NCBI RefSeq assembly: GCF_027797205.1
Contig: NZ_CP115607.1
Coordinates: 248,001-312,000, forward strand
DNA from: Campylobacter sp. VBCF_01 NA2
GTDB lineage: Bacteria; Campylobacterota; Campylobacteria; Campylobacterales; Campylobacteraceae
Reading direction: 5' to 3'
DNA length: 64,000 bases
The first letter of the stretch is position 1. Each line of letters opens with the position of its first letter. A program made the position numbers and the translations under genes. The notes under the pieces were generated by a model. That model was not told where the DNA came from. It did no database searches and was given only the letters and a program-made list of their open reading frames with translations. Shown here one piece after another: positions 44,887-52,970 of the stretch.

Positions 44887-46032
44887 ATGGAAAAACCAGA
44901 TCACATGAAATATCTAGCACACATGCAAGCAATCGATGATGGCTTAATGCAAAAAGTGCTAAATTTAAGGCAAAATTACGACCCAAACGCTTATAATGAA
45001 GCCGATGTTTTAAGGGCGATAGAGAAAAAAAATAGAAATTTAGACGATTTTGGCGCACTTCTAAGCGTGGTCGGGGCTAAATTTTTAGAAGAGTTAGCAA
45101 GGGCGAGTATGAGTGAAACTAGGGCAAAATTTGGCAATAATATCTCGCTTTTTACGCCGATTTACATTTCAAATTATTGCGATAATAACTGCGTGTATTG
45201 CGGATTTAGCAAAAAAAATCAAATTAAAAGAGCCAAGCTTAGCGATGATGAGCTAATAGCCGAATACGAAGCGATAAAAAAGAGCGGACTTGAAGAGCTT
45301 TTGGTGCTAACAGGCGAGAGCAGGGTCGATAGCGATGTGAGCTATATCGCCCATGCGTGTGAAATCGCCAAAAAATATTTCAAGGTCGTAGGCGTGGAAA
45401 TTTATCCACTAAATTCCGATGAATACGCTACCCTGCATAACTCAGGCGTGGATTTTGTAACCGTTTTTCAAGAGACATACAACACGGAAAAATACGCAAA
45501 ACTGCACTTAGAAGGCAATAAGCGAATTTTCCCGTATCGCTTCAATGCCCAAGAAAGGGCGATAATGGGCGGTATGCGTGGAGTGGGCTTTGCGGCACTT
45601 TTAGGTCTTGATGATTTTCGCAAGGACGCCTTTGCTACGGGTGCGCATGCGTATTTGTTGCAACAAAAATACCCGCACGCCGAGATCGCCTTTTCAGTCC
45701 CAAGACTTCGACCGATAATAAACAATAACAAAATCAACCCGCGAGATGTCCATGAAAAGGAGCTTTTGCAGGTGATTACGGCATATAGACTTTTAATTCC
45801 TAGTGCGAATATTACGATTTCGACGCGCGAAAGGGCTGGTTTTAGAGATGAAGCGATTAAAATCGCCACAAATAAAATTTCAGCAGGAGTTAGTGTCGGT
45901 ATCGGCGGACACAGCCAAAAAAAGGGCGACGAGCAGTTTGAGATAGATGACGCCAGAAGCGTGGCTGAGGTTTGTGCTGCGATTAGGGGTGCGGGGTTAG
46001 CGCCACTGATGAGCGAGTATATTTATTTGTAA
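44887..46032 (+). CDS. thiH: 2-iminoacetate synthase
   Basis: 381 residues. The radical SAM motif is C-x3-C-x2-C in YCDNNCVYCGF; ISNYCDNNC, VVGVEIYPL and SVPRLRPIINN are ThiH marks. It cleaves tyrosine to dehydroglycine for ThiG under anaerobic or microaerobic conditions. Tightly coupled to thiG. Confidence 0.96.
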   Translation: MEKPDHMKYLAHMQAIDDGLMQKVLNLRQNYDPNAYNEADVLRAIEKKNRNLDDFGALLSVVGAKFLEELARASMSETRAKFGNNISLFTPIYISNYCDNNCVYCGFSKKNQIKRAKLSDDELIAEYEAIKKSGLEELLVLTGESRVDSDVSYIAHACEIAKKYFKVVGVEIYPLNSDEYATLHNSGVDFVTVFQETYNTEKYAKLHLEGNKRIFPYRFNAQERAIMGGMRGVGFAALLGLDDFRKDAFATGAHAYLLQQKYPHAEIAFSVPRLRPIINNNKINPRDVHEKELLQVITAYRLLIPSANITISTRERAGFRDEAIKIATNKISAGVSVGIGGHSQKKGDEQFEIDDARSVAEVCAAIRGAGLAPLMSEYIYL

Positions 46033-46056
46033 ATTTGCGAAATTTGGAGCGAAAAA

Positions 46057-46662
46057 GTGAAAATCACGGCGATTTCAAATTTAGAGCTTTGTGGCGGAAA
46101 AGAGGCGTTGAAAGAGAAAATTTCACGCCTTTGCGAAGCCGGGATTAGCGAAATAATCTTGCGTGAGAAAAATTTGAGTGTGAGCGAATACTGCGCGCTT
46201 TTTTGCGAAGTTTTGCAAATTTGCGAACGCTTTGGGGTTCGCCTTTTTTTGCATAATTTTTTGGATTTAGCTTTTGAATTGGAGCATAAATTTGTTTGGC
46301 TTCCTTTGGGCGTGTTGCAAAATTTCAGGCAAAATTCCACGCGAAATTTAAGCGAATTTGAAAAAATAGTAATCTCAGCTCACAGCATAGACGAAGCGGA
46401 ACTTGCCCTAAAATTGGGCGCAAACGCACTTTGTTTGAGCCATATTTTTCAGACAGATTGCAAAGCAAATTTAGAGCCAAAGGGGCTAGATTTGATTCGC
46501 AATGTGCGTGAATTTTGGAGTGGCGAAATTTACGCCCTTGGCGGGATAAATTCTAGTAATTTTCGCTCCACACTAGACGCAGGAGCCGATAATATCGCCA
46601 TAATGAGCTCTGCCATGACATGCGAAAACGAAAAAGAATTTATTTTAAATTTTGGAAAATAA
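46057..46662 (+). CDS. thiE: Thiamine-phosphate synthase family protein
   Basis: 201 residues starting at GTG with GGAG ahead. The TIM-barrel pattern of ThiE/TenI: CEAGISEIILREKNLS, RLFLHNFLDLA, HSIDEAELALKLGANALCLSHIF and ALGGINSSNFRSTLDAGADNIAIMSSAM. Position after thiGH supports thiamine synthesis, though some residues of the pyrophosphate site vary, so TenI-like function is possible. Confidence 0.85.
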   Translation: MKITAISNLELCGGKEALKEKISRLCEAGISEIILREKNLSVSEYCALFCEVLQICERFGVRLFLHNFLDLAFELEHKFVWLPLGVLQNFRQNSTRNLSEFEKIVISAHSIDEAELALKLGANALCLSHIFQTDCKANLEPKGLDLIRNVREFWSGEIYALGGINSSNFRSTLDAGADNIAIMSSAMTCENEKEFILNFGK

Positions 46663-47062
46663 AAATTTGGAACAAAATTCAAAAAATAACAATTTACGAG
46701 ATTACGATAAAGAGCCGTTGATTATTAAAGATTATAACCAAGAAGTTACAAATTTTTGGTCGTTATTTGTTTTTATTTTTGTGCTTATTGCTATTATTTT
46801 TAGCGAAAATAAAATGGTCATTTTGCCTTTTATGATATGGGCTTTAAAATCTCAAAATCAGTATAAAAATGCCGAATTTAAATTTACAAATTCGACTATT
46901 TTGCATAAATCGCCCAAATTTATCAAAGAAATCGGCATTGCAAGAATTGAGAAAATCCAAAAAACTATGCAAATATTGTATGAAATTCATAACGAAAAAA
47001 TAGAAAATAAATTTTTGAAATATTTCGTAAATATATTTTTGATTGGCTCTGTTAAAATATAG
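46652..47062 (+). pseudogene. 5' part of a membrane-protein gene cut by the transposon
   Basis: 136 codons from a TTG overlapping the thiE end. Two helices (SLFVFIFVLIAIIFS; MVILPFMIWALKS), a PH-like soluble region and the start of a third helix (FVNIFLI); the last five residues (GSVKI) are read from the transposon end and the stop at 47060 is inside it. The rest of the gene is at 50760-51056 in the same frame once the transposon and one target copy are removed (about 228 residues in all). Confidence 0.85.
47037..47044. repeat. Target-site duplication, left copy
   Basis: TTTTGATT, repeated exactly at 50758-50765 on the other side of the element. Eight bases is the usual duplication length of IS1595-family transposition. 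Confidence 0.9.
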
Positions 47063-47072
47063 TATTGTTTTT
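47045..47072 (+). repeat. Left terminal inverted repeat of the transposon
   Basis: 28 bases starting GGCTCTGTTAAAATATAG; differs from the right end at positions 7 and 24. Confidence 0.92.
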
Positions 47073-47087
47073 TAAGCTTAATTTCGC

Positions 47088-47093
47088 TATAAT
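47088..47093 (+). promoter_or_regulatory. -10 box of the transposase gene
   Basis: TATAAT, 34 bases upstream of the transposase ATG and inside the element, so transposase expression does not depend on the insertion site. Confidence 0.55.
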
Positions 47094-47126
47094 TATATCA
47101 TTAAAAGAACGATATAAAGGCAAACA

Positions 47127-48149
47127 ATGGCTACTAATAAGGCAGAGCTTGAAATTATAAAACAATTATTTCAAAATTTAAATGCTGATGATAAAAAACT
47201 TTTTTTAAAATCCATAAAAGAAAAAGAGCAAATTAGTGAAAAGTTAAATTTTACAAGAGATTTAACGAATTGCCCACATTGCCATAGCAAACATTTTAAA
47301 AAAAATGGCACAAAAAATGGCAAACAACGCTATATTTGCCTTGATTGTCATAAAACATTTGCAAACACAAATAATACTATTCTTTATGGCGTAAAAAAGG
47401 ATTTGTCTGTTTGGCAAAAATATATCCATTGTATGATAGAAAAATACTCTTTGCGAAAAACTGCTGAAATTTGTGGTATTTCGCTCCCTACTGCTTTTGC
47501 TTGGCGACACAAAATTTTAGATACTTTGCAAGAAATGATGAACGAAGTAAAGCTTGATGGCATCGTAGAAGCCGATGAAACATTTATGGCTATCTCATTT
47601 AAAGGGAATCACAAAAATTTTAAATTACCACGCTTGGCTAAACAAAGAGGCACAGCAAACACTAAGCGTGGATTATCAAAAGAGTTAGTTTGCATACCTT
47701 GTGTCATAAATTTAAACAAAAAATCTATTGCAAAAATATCAAATTTAGGCAAACCAAATTTAGTGGCATTACAAAAAGTTTTAAACGGCAAAATTCAAAA
47801 AGATAGCGTGTTTGTAACAGATAGTTTAAGAAGCTATTTAAAGCTATCAAATGATATGGAATTAAACCACATAAGAATACCAAGAAACAAACACACCAAT
47901 GGCTCTTTTAATATTCAGATGATTAATTCATATCACAGCATTTTAAAAGCAATGTTAATCTATACTTTCAAGGGCGTATCTACGAAATATCTAAACAATT
48001 ATCTTGTCTATCATAATTTCGTAAATTTCGCCAAAGAAACTAGAAACGATAAAGAGCAAATTTTGTTTAAACACATAACGAGTGCTAATTGTATTAGCAA
48101 AAGCATAAATGTGGCAAATAGACCTGCTATGCCACTTTTGGTAGCATAA
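47127..48149 (+). CDS. IS1595-family transposase
   Basis: 340 residues. N-terminal zinc ribbon with Cys49, Cys52, Cys71 and Cys74 (NCPHCHSKHF; YICLDCHKTF), a helix-turn-helix (SLRKTAEICGISLPTAFAWRHKIL), then the DDE-type core: VEADETF (Asp150), VTDSLRSY (Asp232) and INSYHSILKA (Asn267/His270), the DD-N/H form seen in IS1595-type (ISXO2-like) enzymes. AAAGGCAAACA precedes the ATG. Upstream neighbour of the methyltransferase, 14 bases away and co-directional, so the two are probably one transcript. Confidence 0.93.
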   Translation: MATNKAELEIIKQLFQNLNADDKKLFLKSIKEKEQISEKLNFTRDLTNCPHCHSKHFKKNGTKNGKQRYICLDCHKTFANTNNTILYGVKKDLSVWQKYIHCMIEKYSLRKTAEICGISLPTAFAWRHKILDTLQEMMNEVKLDGIVEADETFMAISFKGNHKNFKLPRLAKQRGTANTKRGLSKELVCIPCVINLNKKSIAKISNLGKPNLVALQKVLNGKIQKDSVFVTDSLRSYLKLSNDMELNHIRIPRNKHTNGSFNIQMINSYHSILKAMLIYTFKGVSTKYLNNYLVYHNFVNFAKETRNDKEQILFKHITSANCISKSINVANRPAMPLLVA

Positions 48150-48163
48150 GAAAAGGGTAATAT

Positions 48164-49141
48164 ATGGCAAAACAACAATTAAAAATAGGCTCTTTCTTCG
48201 CAGGTGTTGGTGGTATTGATTTAGGTTTTGAAAAGTCAGGTTTTAAAGTAGTTTATGCAAACGAAATCGACCCTTATCCTGTGCAAACATACAACCTAAA
48301 TTTCAATATTCCTGCTGATAATAGAGATATTTGCGAAATAGCAGCAAAAGAGATACCTGATTTTGATATTTTAGTCGGAGGATTTCCTTGCCAAGCATTT
48401 AGTGTGGCAGGATATAGAGAGGGTTTTGATGATAAAAAAGGTCGAGGAACTCTATTTTTTGAAATAGTTAGAATTATAGAAGAAAAAAAGGCACTAGGCA
48501 AACAGCCTAGCATTGTCTTTTTAGAAAATGTCAAAAATCTAAAAACGCACGATAATGGCAACACATTTAAAGTAATCAATGAAACCTTACAAGAATTAGG
48601 ATACATAGTAAAATCAGCTGTTCTAAATGCTTGCGAATATGGCAATATTCCACAAAATAGAGAGAGAATTTACATTGTTGGTTTTTTGAATAAAAAAATA
48701 GCCGATAAATTTGATTTTTCAAATATCAAAAAAGAGGATTTAAAGACTAAAATTACTGATTTGATTAGCCAAGATAAATTAGATGACAATCTGTATTATA
48801 CAGCTACAAAATTTAAACAATTTGGTGAGTTAAAACAATCTATGAAATCAAAAGAAACGCTATATCAGTGGCGAAGACAATATGTAAGAGAAAATAAAAA
48901 CAATCTATGTCCTACACTGACTGCAAATATGGGAACAGGTGGTCATAATGTGCCACTTGTTTTAACAGATAATGGCATTAGAAAACTAACTCCAAAAGAG
49001 TGTTTTTTGTTTCAAGGTTTTCCAAGTGATTTTAAACTTCCTGTAATGGCAACTTCAAGACTATATAAACAAGCAGGCAACAGCGTAGTTGTTCCTGTTA
49101 TCTCAAAAATTGCGAGTGAGATTAAAAAGGCTATTAGCTAA
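48164..49141 (+). CDS. C5-cytosine DNA methyltransferase
   Basis: 325 residues, all key motifs in order: I FFAGVGGIDLGFEKSGF, IV GGFPCQAFSVAG with catalytic Cys76, VI FLENVKN, VIII QNRERIYIVGF, IX/X LTPKECFLFQGFP and KQAGNSVVVPVI. The target-recognition region (about residues 185-285) is small, as in enzymes with 4-5 bp sites. It should protect DNA against the convergent endonuclease. Target sequence unknown. AAAGGGTAATAT precedes the ATG. The end overlaps the endonuclease gene by 8 bases. Confidence 0.95.
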   Translation: MAKQQLKIGSFFAGVGGIDLGFEKSGFKVVYANEIDPYPVQTYNLNFNIPADNRDICEIAAKEIPDFDILVGGFPCQAFSVAGYREGFDDKKGRGTLFFEIVRIIEEKKALGKQPSIVFLENVKNLKTHDNGNTFKVINETLQELGYIVKSAVLNACEYGNIPQNRERIYIVGFLNKKIADKFDFSNIKKEDLKTKITDLISQDKLDDNLYYTATKFKQFGELKQSMKSKETLYQWRRQYVRENKNNLCPTLTANMGTGGHNVPLVLTDNGIRKLTPKECFLFQGFPSDFKLPVMATSRLYKQAGNSVVVPVISKIASEIKKAIS

Positions 49142-50675
49142 CAAAGTCGTTTGGCAAATTTAAATCATCAATGTATATGAATTGAAAATATACATTTTTA
49201 TCATCTTTTAGCTTATAAAGCCTTATGCCATTAATGCCTATCTCATCAAGTCTAGCCTGTGTTAGTGGTTCGTATTCTTTTAGCTGAAATATCTCTCTCA
49301 AAATCCATTTACCAAGCTCAGATTGTTTTCCAAAAGATTGTATAGCCTTACCAAAATCTTGTGTAATAAAGGCTTTTATTTTTGTGCCTGATGGGTCAAA
49401 GACTAAATCAAAAGCACATTGTTCTTTTGGAAGCATTAATGCACCTTTTTCATCTAAAAGACCTATATTTTTACCAAAGAAATTTGGGTTTTGTTGATGA
49501 AAGTTTTTAGAGTGTGGGATTGGAATATAAATTTCGTTAATCGGTCTAAACAAAAATCCGTTTAGCTTAGTTGTAAAATCATCGTTATCTATCTGTTCAG
49601 CTATGCTTAAAATTTCATCTCTAATAGCAAAATCATCTTTGCCGTTGCTGTTTGCTAGCAAATATAATTTATCTACGATTTGATTTAAAATTTCATCGTT
49701 TATTGTGCCTTTAAAGGTATTGTAAAATAGCTTAATGCTAATTATTCTTTGCTCTTTGCCTTTCTTTTTCAAACCTATCCCATAAAAACTATTAAAGCCT
49801 GAGCTTGGTTGTAATTCTATTTTCCAAGAAAATGATTGAGCGATTTGTGGCACAATCTTTTTTTTGTTATATACTTCATCTGCAATTTTACTAAATATTT
49901 CATAAGCGTTATCGACATATATTACTTTCCACTCATCTTTGATGATATTTGAATTATTGAAAATCATATAAAGCTGACTATCTGAATGAGTGTATTTGTA
50001 AGTATGGTTATCATCAGTAAAAGTAAAATTTTCAGGCTTTTTAGCAATAGTGCAAGATAGAATTTTGATATTATTTATGTCAATTTCTGCGTATGAGGTT
50101 TCGCCTACAAAAATCTTTGGCTCATTGTTTTGCACGGCTGGCATTAAAGTATGATACACAGATTCGATAGTATCATTACTATCAATACAAAAGCCTCGCA
50201 AATTAGCCTTTGATGAATTAATTCTAGCGTTTCTAATAGCAGCAATTCTCTTGGCTAATTCTAGGTATCTATCTTTGTTTATATCCACTATTTCGGCTTT
50301 GCGTTTAAGATTTTTAGCACTATCTTTAATTTGTGAGATTAGACTGCTCCACTCGTTACTATTAGCTTTAAATTGTGCTATTTTTTGCTCTTGCGTTTTA
50401 AAAGTAAAGGTTTTTATGCCGACAAGATACTTAATTTTTTCGCCGTTGTCTTTTTCTAATATCAATGAGGCATCGTATGAGGTATTGCCTATGTCTTCTG
50501 CGACAGCTTTAAAGGCTTTTTGAAATACGGTTTCTTGAAATTTTGAGTTAATTATAGGCACAGGAATAGTGTTTTTATTAGTATTTTTTTGAACAAACAT
50601 TTCAGTTAGACTAGAAAAAGCAAGGATTAATTTTTTGTATTCGTTTTTTTGAGAAATCGGTAAATCTTGCCACAT
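49134..50675 (-). CDS. Probable type II restriction endonuclease
   Basis: 513 residues, cytoplasmic, no membrane segment. The partner position facing a lone C5 methyltransferase is the main evidence. Around residues 48-90, ETVFQKAF...SYDASLILEKDNG...YLVGIKTF resembles a PD-(D/E)XK core (Glu48, Asp68, Lys88), although the acidic residue two places before Lys88 is Gly86. The C-terminal ~130 residues (EIYIPIPHSKNFHQQNPNFFG...FDLVFDPSG) look like the B3-like DNA-binding domain of some restriction enzymes. I do not recognise the exact family. Its promoter must lie in the 82 bases next to, or within, the right transposon end. Confidence 0.7.
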   Translation of the reverse strand: MWQDLPISQKNEYKKLILAFSSLTEMFVQKNTNKNTIPVPIINSKFQETVFQKAFKAVAEDIGNTSYDASLILEKDNGEKIKYLVGIKTFTFKTQEQKIAQFKANSNEWSSLISQIKDSAKNLKRKAEIVDINKDRYLELAKRIAAIRNARINSSKANLRGFCIDSNDTIESVYHTLMPAVQNNEPKIFVGETSYAEIDINNIKILSCTIAKKPENFTFTDDNHTYKYTHSDSQLYMIFNNSNIIKDEWKVIYVDNAYEIFSKIADEVYNKKKIVPQIAQSFSWKIELQPSSGFNSFYGIGLKKKGKEQRIISIKLFYNTFKGTINDEILNQIVDKLYLLANSNGKDDFAIRDEILSIAEQIDNDDFTTKLNGFLFRPINEIYIPIPHSKNFHQQNPNFFGKNIGLLDEKGALMLPKEQCAFDLVFDPSGTKIKAFITQDFGKAIQSFGKQSELGKWILREIFQLKEYEPLTQARLDEIGINGIRLYKLKDDKNVYFQFIYIDDLNLPNDFVS

Positions 50676-50729
50676 AATTAGCCTTTTTTTGTTTTGGTAA
50701 ATATATCAAAATTAATTTTAGACAAGAAT

Positions 50730-50757
50730 AAAAGCAATACTATATTTTAATAGAGCC
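50730..50757 (-). repeat. Right terminal inverted repeat of the transposon
   Basis: Reverse complement of the left end with 26 of 28 matches; the outermost bases read GAGCC on the plus strand. Confidence 0.92.
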
Positions 50758-50765
50758 TTTTGATT
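50758..50765. repeat. Target-site duplication, right copy
   Basis: TTTTGATT directly after the right end, identical to 47037-47044. Confidence 0.9.
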
Positions 50766-51056
50766 TTGTGGTTTTTAGGAATTTGTTTTGTTACGATAGT
50801 TATTGAAAATCAAGGTATGCCACTGCTGCTTATTTTTTGTATTTTTTGTTTTGGCTTGTTTATTCCACAGCTTTTATATCATTTTAAAAAAGATAATAAA
50901 TTTGTCGATTTATATGACACTATCATAATCAAATCCGACGATGATATAAAAATTTGCATTTTTTGTGCCAAAAAAGATGATTATGAAGAAATTAGAAAAT
51001 ATGTTTTATTCAAAAAAGGCATTGATATAAACAAAGTTGAGAAAATTTTATTATAG
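50760..51056 (+). pseudogene. 3' part of the membrane-protein gene cut by the transposon
   Basis: About 98 codons: two further helices (LWFLGICFVTIVIE; PLLLIFCIFCFGLFIPQLLYHF) and a soluble tail ending DINKVEKILL. The frame joins the 5' part at 46652-47044 without a shift: ...FVNIFLI then LWFLGICF.... This half has no ribosome site of its own and is probably not translated. Confidence 0.85.
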
Positions 51057-51194
51057 CAAAGCCGTTATGGCGATCTACAAGCCAAAATTTACAAACAAAT
51101 TCTAAAAATAGAATTTAATTAAATTTTGGAATTTGGCTAAATTTAAAATCGTTCAATGCTAAATTTAAGTAGAATTTTGCTTTAAATTTTACTG

Positions 51195-51319
51195 GATTGC
51201 TTCGATTTCTGCGAAAGCTCGCAATGACAGCGAATTTAGCGATAGGAATTTTTACTCGTAGATTGCCACGCTGTGCAAAAAGCGTCTTGACACTTTGCTT
51301 TTCCTCGCAATGACAGATT
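51195..51319 (-). repeat. Palindromic interspersed repeat, copy C (two half elements)
   Basis: Two half copies in the same orientation: GATTGCTTCG...CTCGCAATGACA (51195-51229) and GATTGCCACG...CTCGCAATGACA (51261-51315), both matching the right half of copies A and B. The left half is missing, so this copy is decayed or rearranged. The rest of 51057-51452 shows no gene. Confidence 0.7.
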
Positions 51320-51452
51320 AGAGTAAATTTCGTATTGACGCAAATCAAGTTCTAAATAATAAAATTTATCGCAAAAATAAGCAACAATCAAGTTTTTTTA
51401 GAATAAAATTACAGGTTTTGTAATCTAAGTCTAAATAAATTTGAGGGAAAAA

Positions 51453-52907
51453 ATGTCGGCAGTTATTTCAAATTTTATTTTCACCCTTGCTTTGGGATTT
51501 TACGCGCTTACCTGCTTGCAGTGGTTTTCGTATCGCCCGGGGCGCGTAATGCATCATTTCACCAAGCCTATGTGGCATTTGTATTTTTTCATAATCCCAG
51601 TTTTGGCTCAAATCGCGGCCATGTTTTGTCCGTATTATTACGCAGCCTTGGGCGTGGTAACGGCTAGTTATATCGCTGTTTTGGCGCTTTGGCACAGGGG
51701 GCTGGATAAAAAGCTAGTTTTTACTGATCGCATAAAAAGGGCGTTTGCATACATAGCCTCGTTTGCGGTGATTGTGGGGATTGCGGAAATTTTGATTGAT
51801 ATTAAATTTTCAACCGATATCAAAATTCCAGCCGTTATCGCGCTATTTGTGGGATTGTTTTTTCATTTCAGATACGAAAAGACGCTTTTTAACCGCTTCA
51901 AAGCTAGCGCGCTAGCCAAGCTAGGCACGATGAATAACCTAATCATCGTCCAAATTACAGCAAGTTACGGTAAAACGAGTATCAAAAACTTCCTTTATGA
52001 TATCCTTAGCCCGCACTTCGTCTGCTACAAGACCCCGCGCTCGGTAAATACGCTAGCTGGGATTGTAAAGGACATAAACGATGATTTGCCAAAAAACACT
52101 CAGGTCTATATCGCAGAAGCCGGTGCCAGACTGCCCGGCGATATCGCCGAAATCACCGAGTTTTTGCGCCCGCAAATCGTAGTTGTAGGCGAGATTGGCG
52201 CGCAACATTTGGAGTATTTCAAAAGCGTAGAAAATATCCGCGCTACCAAGCTTGAAGCGCTAAATTCACCGCGTCTAAAACACGCATTTGTGCATTCTAG
52301 CACGCTTTGCCACAACAGCGCCACGATTAGCACCTACGATATCGGCACGAAGGTGATTAGCTCGACACTAGACGGGATTAAATTTAGCCTTAAAATTAAT
52401 GACGAAAATTTCAGACTTTCTGCGCCGGTGCTGGGCGAGTTTAACGCGCAAAATCTCAGCGCATGTGTCATGGTAGCGAGGTTTTTGGGCGTAAATGATG
52501 TCTATATCCACAACGCAGTCGAAAAAGTCCGTAGCGTCGAACACCGCCTCCAAAAGATCGAAAATGGCGGTAAAATCATCATTGATGACGCATTTAACGG
52601 CAATCTAGCCGGTATGCTAGCTAGCTACGAGCTATGCAAAACTTACAAAGGAAATAAAGTCATCGTAACGCCCGGAATCGTCGAATCTACCAAGGAAGAT
52701 AATGAAGTCTTAGCCAAAAAAATCGATGAGGTTTTTGATCTCGTGATAATAACTGGTGAGTTAAATTTAAAAACACTCAAAGACAATATAAATCCCGGCA
52801 AGGTCTATGTGCTAAAAGATAAATCGAAAATGGTTGAAATTTTGGCTAAATATACCAAAGCAGGGGATTTGGTGCTGTTTTCTAACGACGCGCCAAATTT
52901 CATATAA
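51453..52907 (+). CDS. murF: MurF, UDP-MurNAc-tripeptide D-alanyl-D-alanine ligase
   Basis: 484 residues from the ATG at 51453, after GAGGG; the TTG at 51441 is rejected. Four N-terminal membrane helices (to ~residue 140) precede the ligase, a feature of Campylobacterota MurF. Catalytic part: QITASYGKTSIKNFL (P-loop), EAGARLPGDIAEITEFLRP, EHRLQKIENGGKIIIDDAFNGN and TPGIVE. It adds D-Ala-D-Ala to the peptidoglycan precursor. Confidence 0.92.
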   Translation: MSAVISNFIFTLALGFYALTCLQWFSYRPGRVMHHFTKPMWHLYFFIIPVLAQIAAMFCPYYYAALGVVTASYIAVLALWHRGLDKKLVFTDRIKRAFAYIASFAVIVGIAEILIDIKFSTDIKIPAVIALFVGLFFHFRYEKTLFNRFKASALAKLGTMNNLIIVQITASYGKTSIKNFLYDILSPHFVCYKTPRSVNTLAGIVKDINDDLPKNTQVYIAEAGARLPGDIAEITEFLRPQIVVVGEIGAQHLEYFKSVENIRATKLEALNSPRLKHAFVHSSTLCHNSATISTYDIGTKVISSTLDGIKFSLKINDENFRLSAPVLGEFNAQNLSACVMVARFLGVNDVYIHNAVEKVRSVEHRLQKIENGGKIIIDDAFNGNLAGMLASYELCKTYKGNKVIVTPGIVESTKEDNEVLAKKIDEVFDLVIITGELNLKTLKDNINPGKVYVLKDKSKMVEILAKYTKAGDLVLFSNDAPNFI

Positions 52908-52970
52908 ATTTTAAATTTTGATTATTTTAAAATTTGCGAATTTTAAAAATTCGCAAATTTGAAAGAATTC

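Larger units (their letters stand above)
47045..50757 (+). mobile_element. IS1595-type transposon carrying a restriction-modification system
   Basis: A 3713-bp element. Its ends are 28-bp inverted repeats (47045-47072 and 50730-50757) with 26 matches, starting GGCTCT and sharing TTAAAATATAGTATTG. It is flanked by the exact duplication TTTTGATT. It holds three intact genes: transposase (+), C5 DNA methyltransferase (+) and probable restriction endonuclease (-). It is more AT-rich than the thi and mur genes around it. Near-perfect ends, exact target copies and intact genes point to recent insertion. Confidence 0.92.

Noticed and set aside
22528-51319. CRISPR array made by the TGTCATTGCGAG repeats
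   Set aside because: Copies are far apart, inverted and of unequal structure; there are no regular spacers and no cas genes.
51115-51348. Minus-strand open frame across repeat copy C
   Set aside because: It is a translation of the half palindromes and has no protein-family features.
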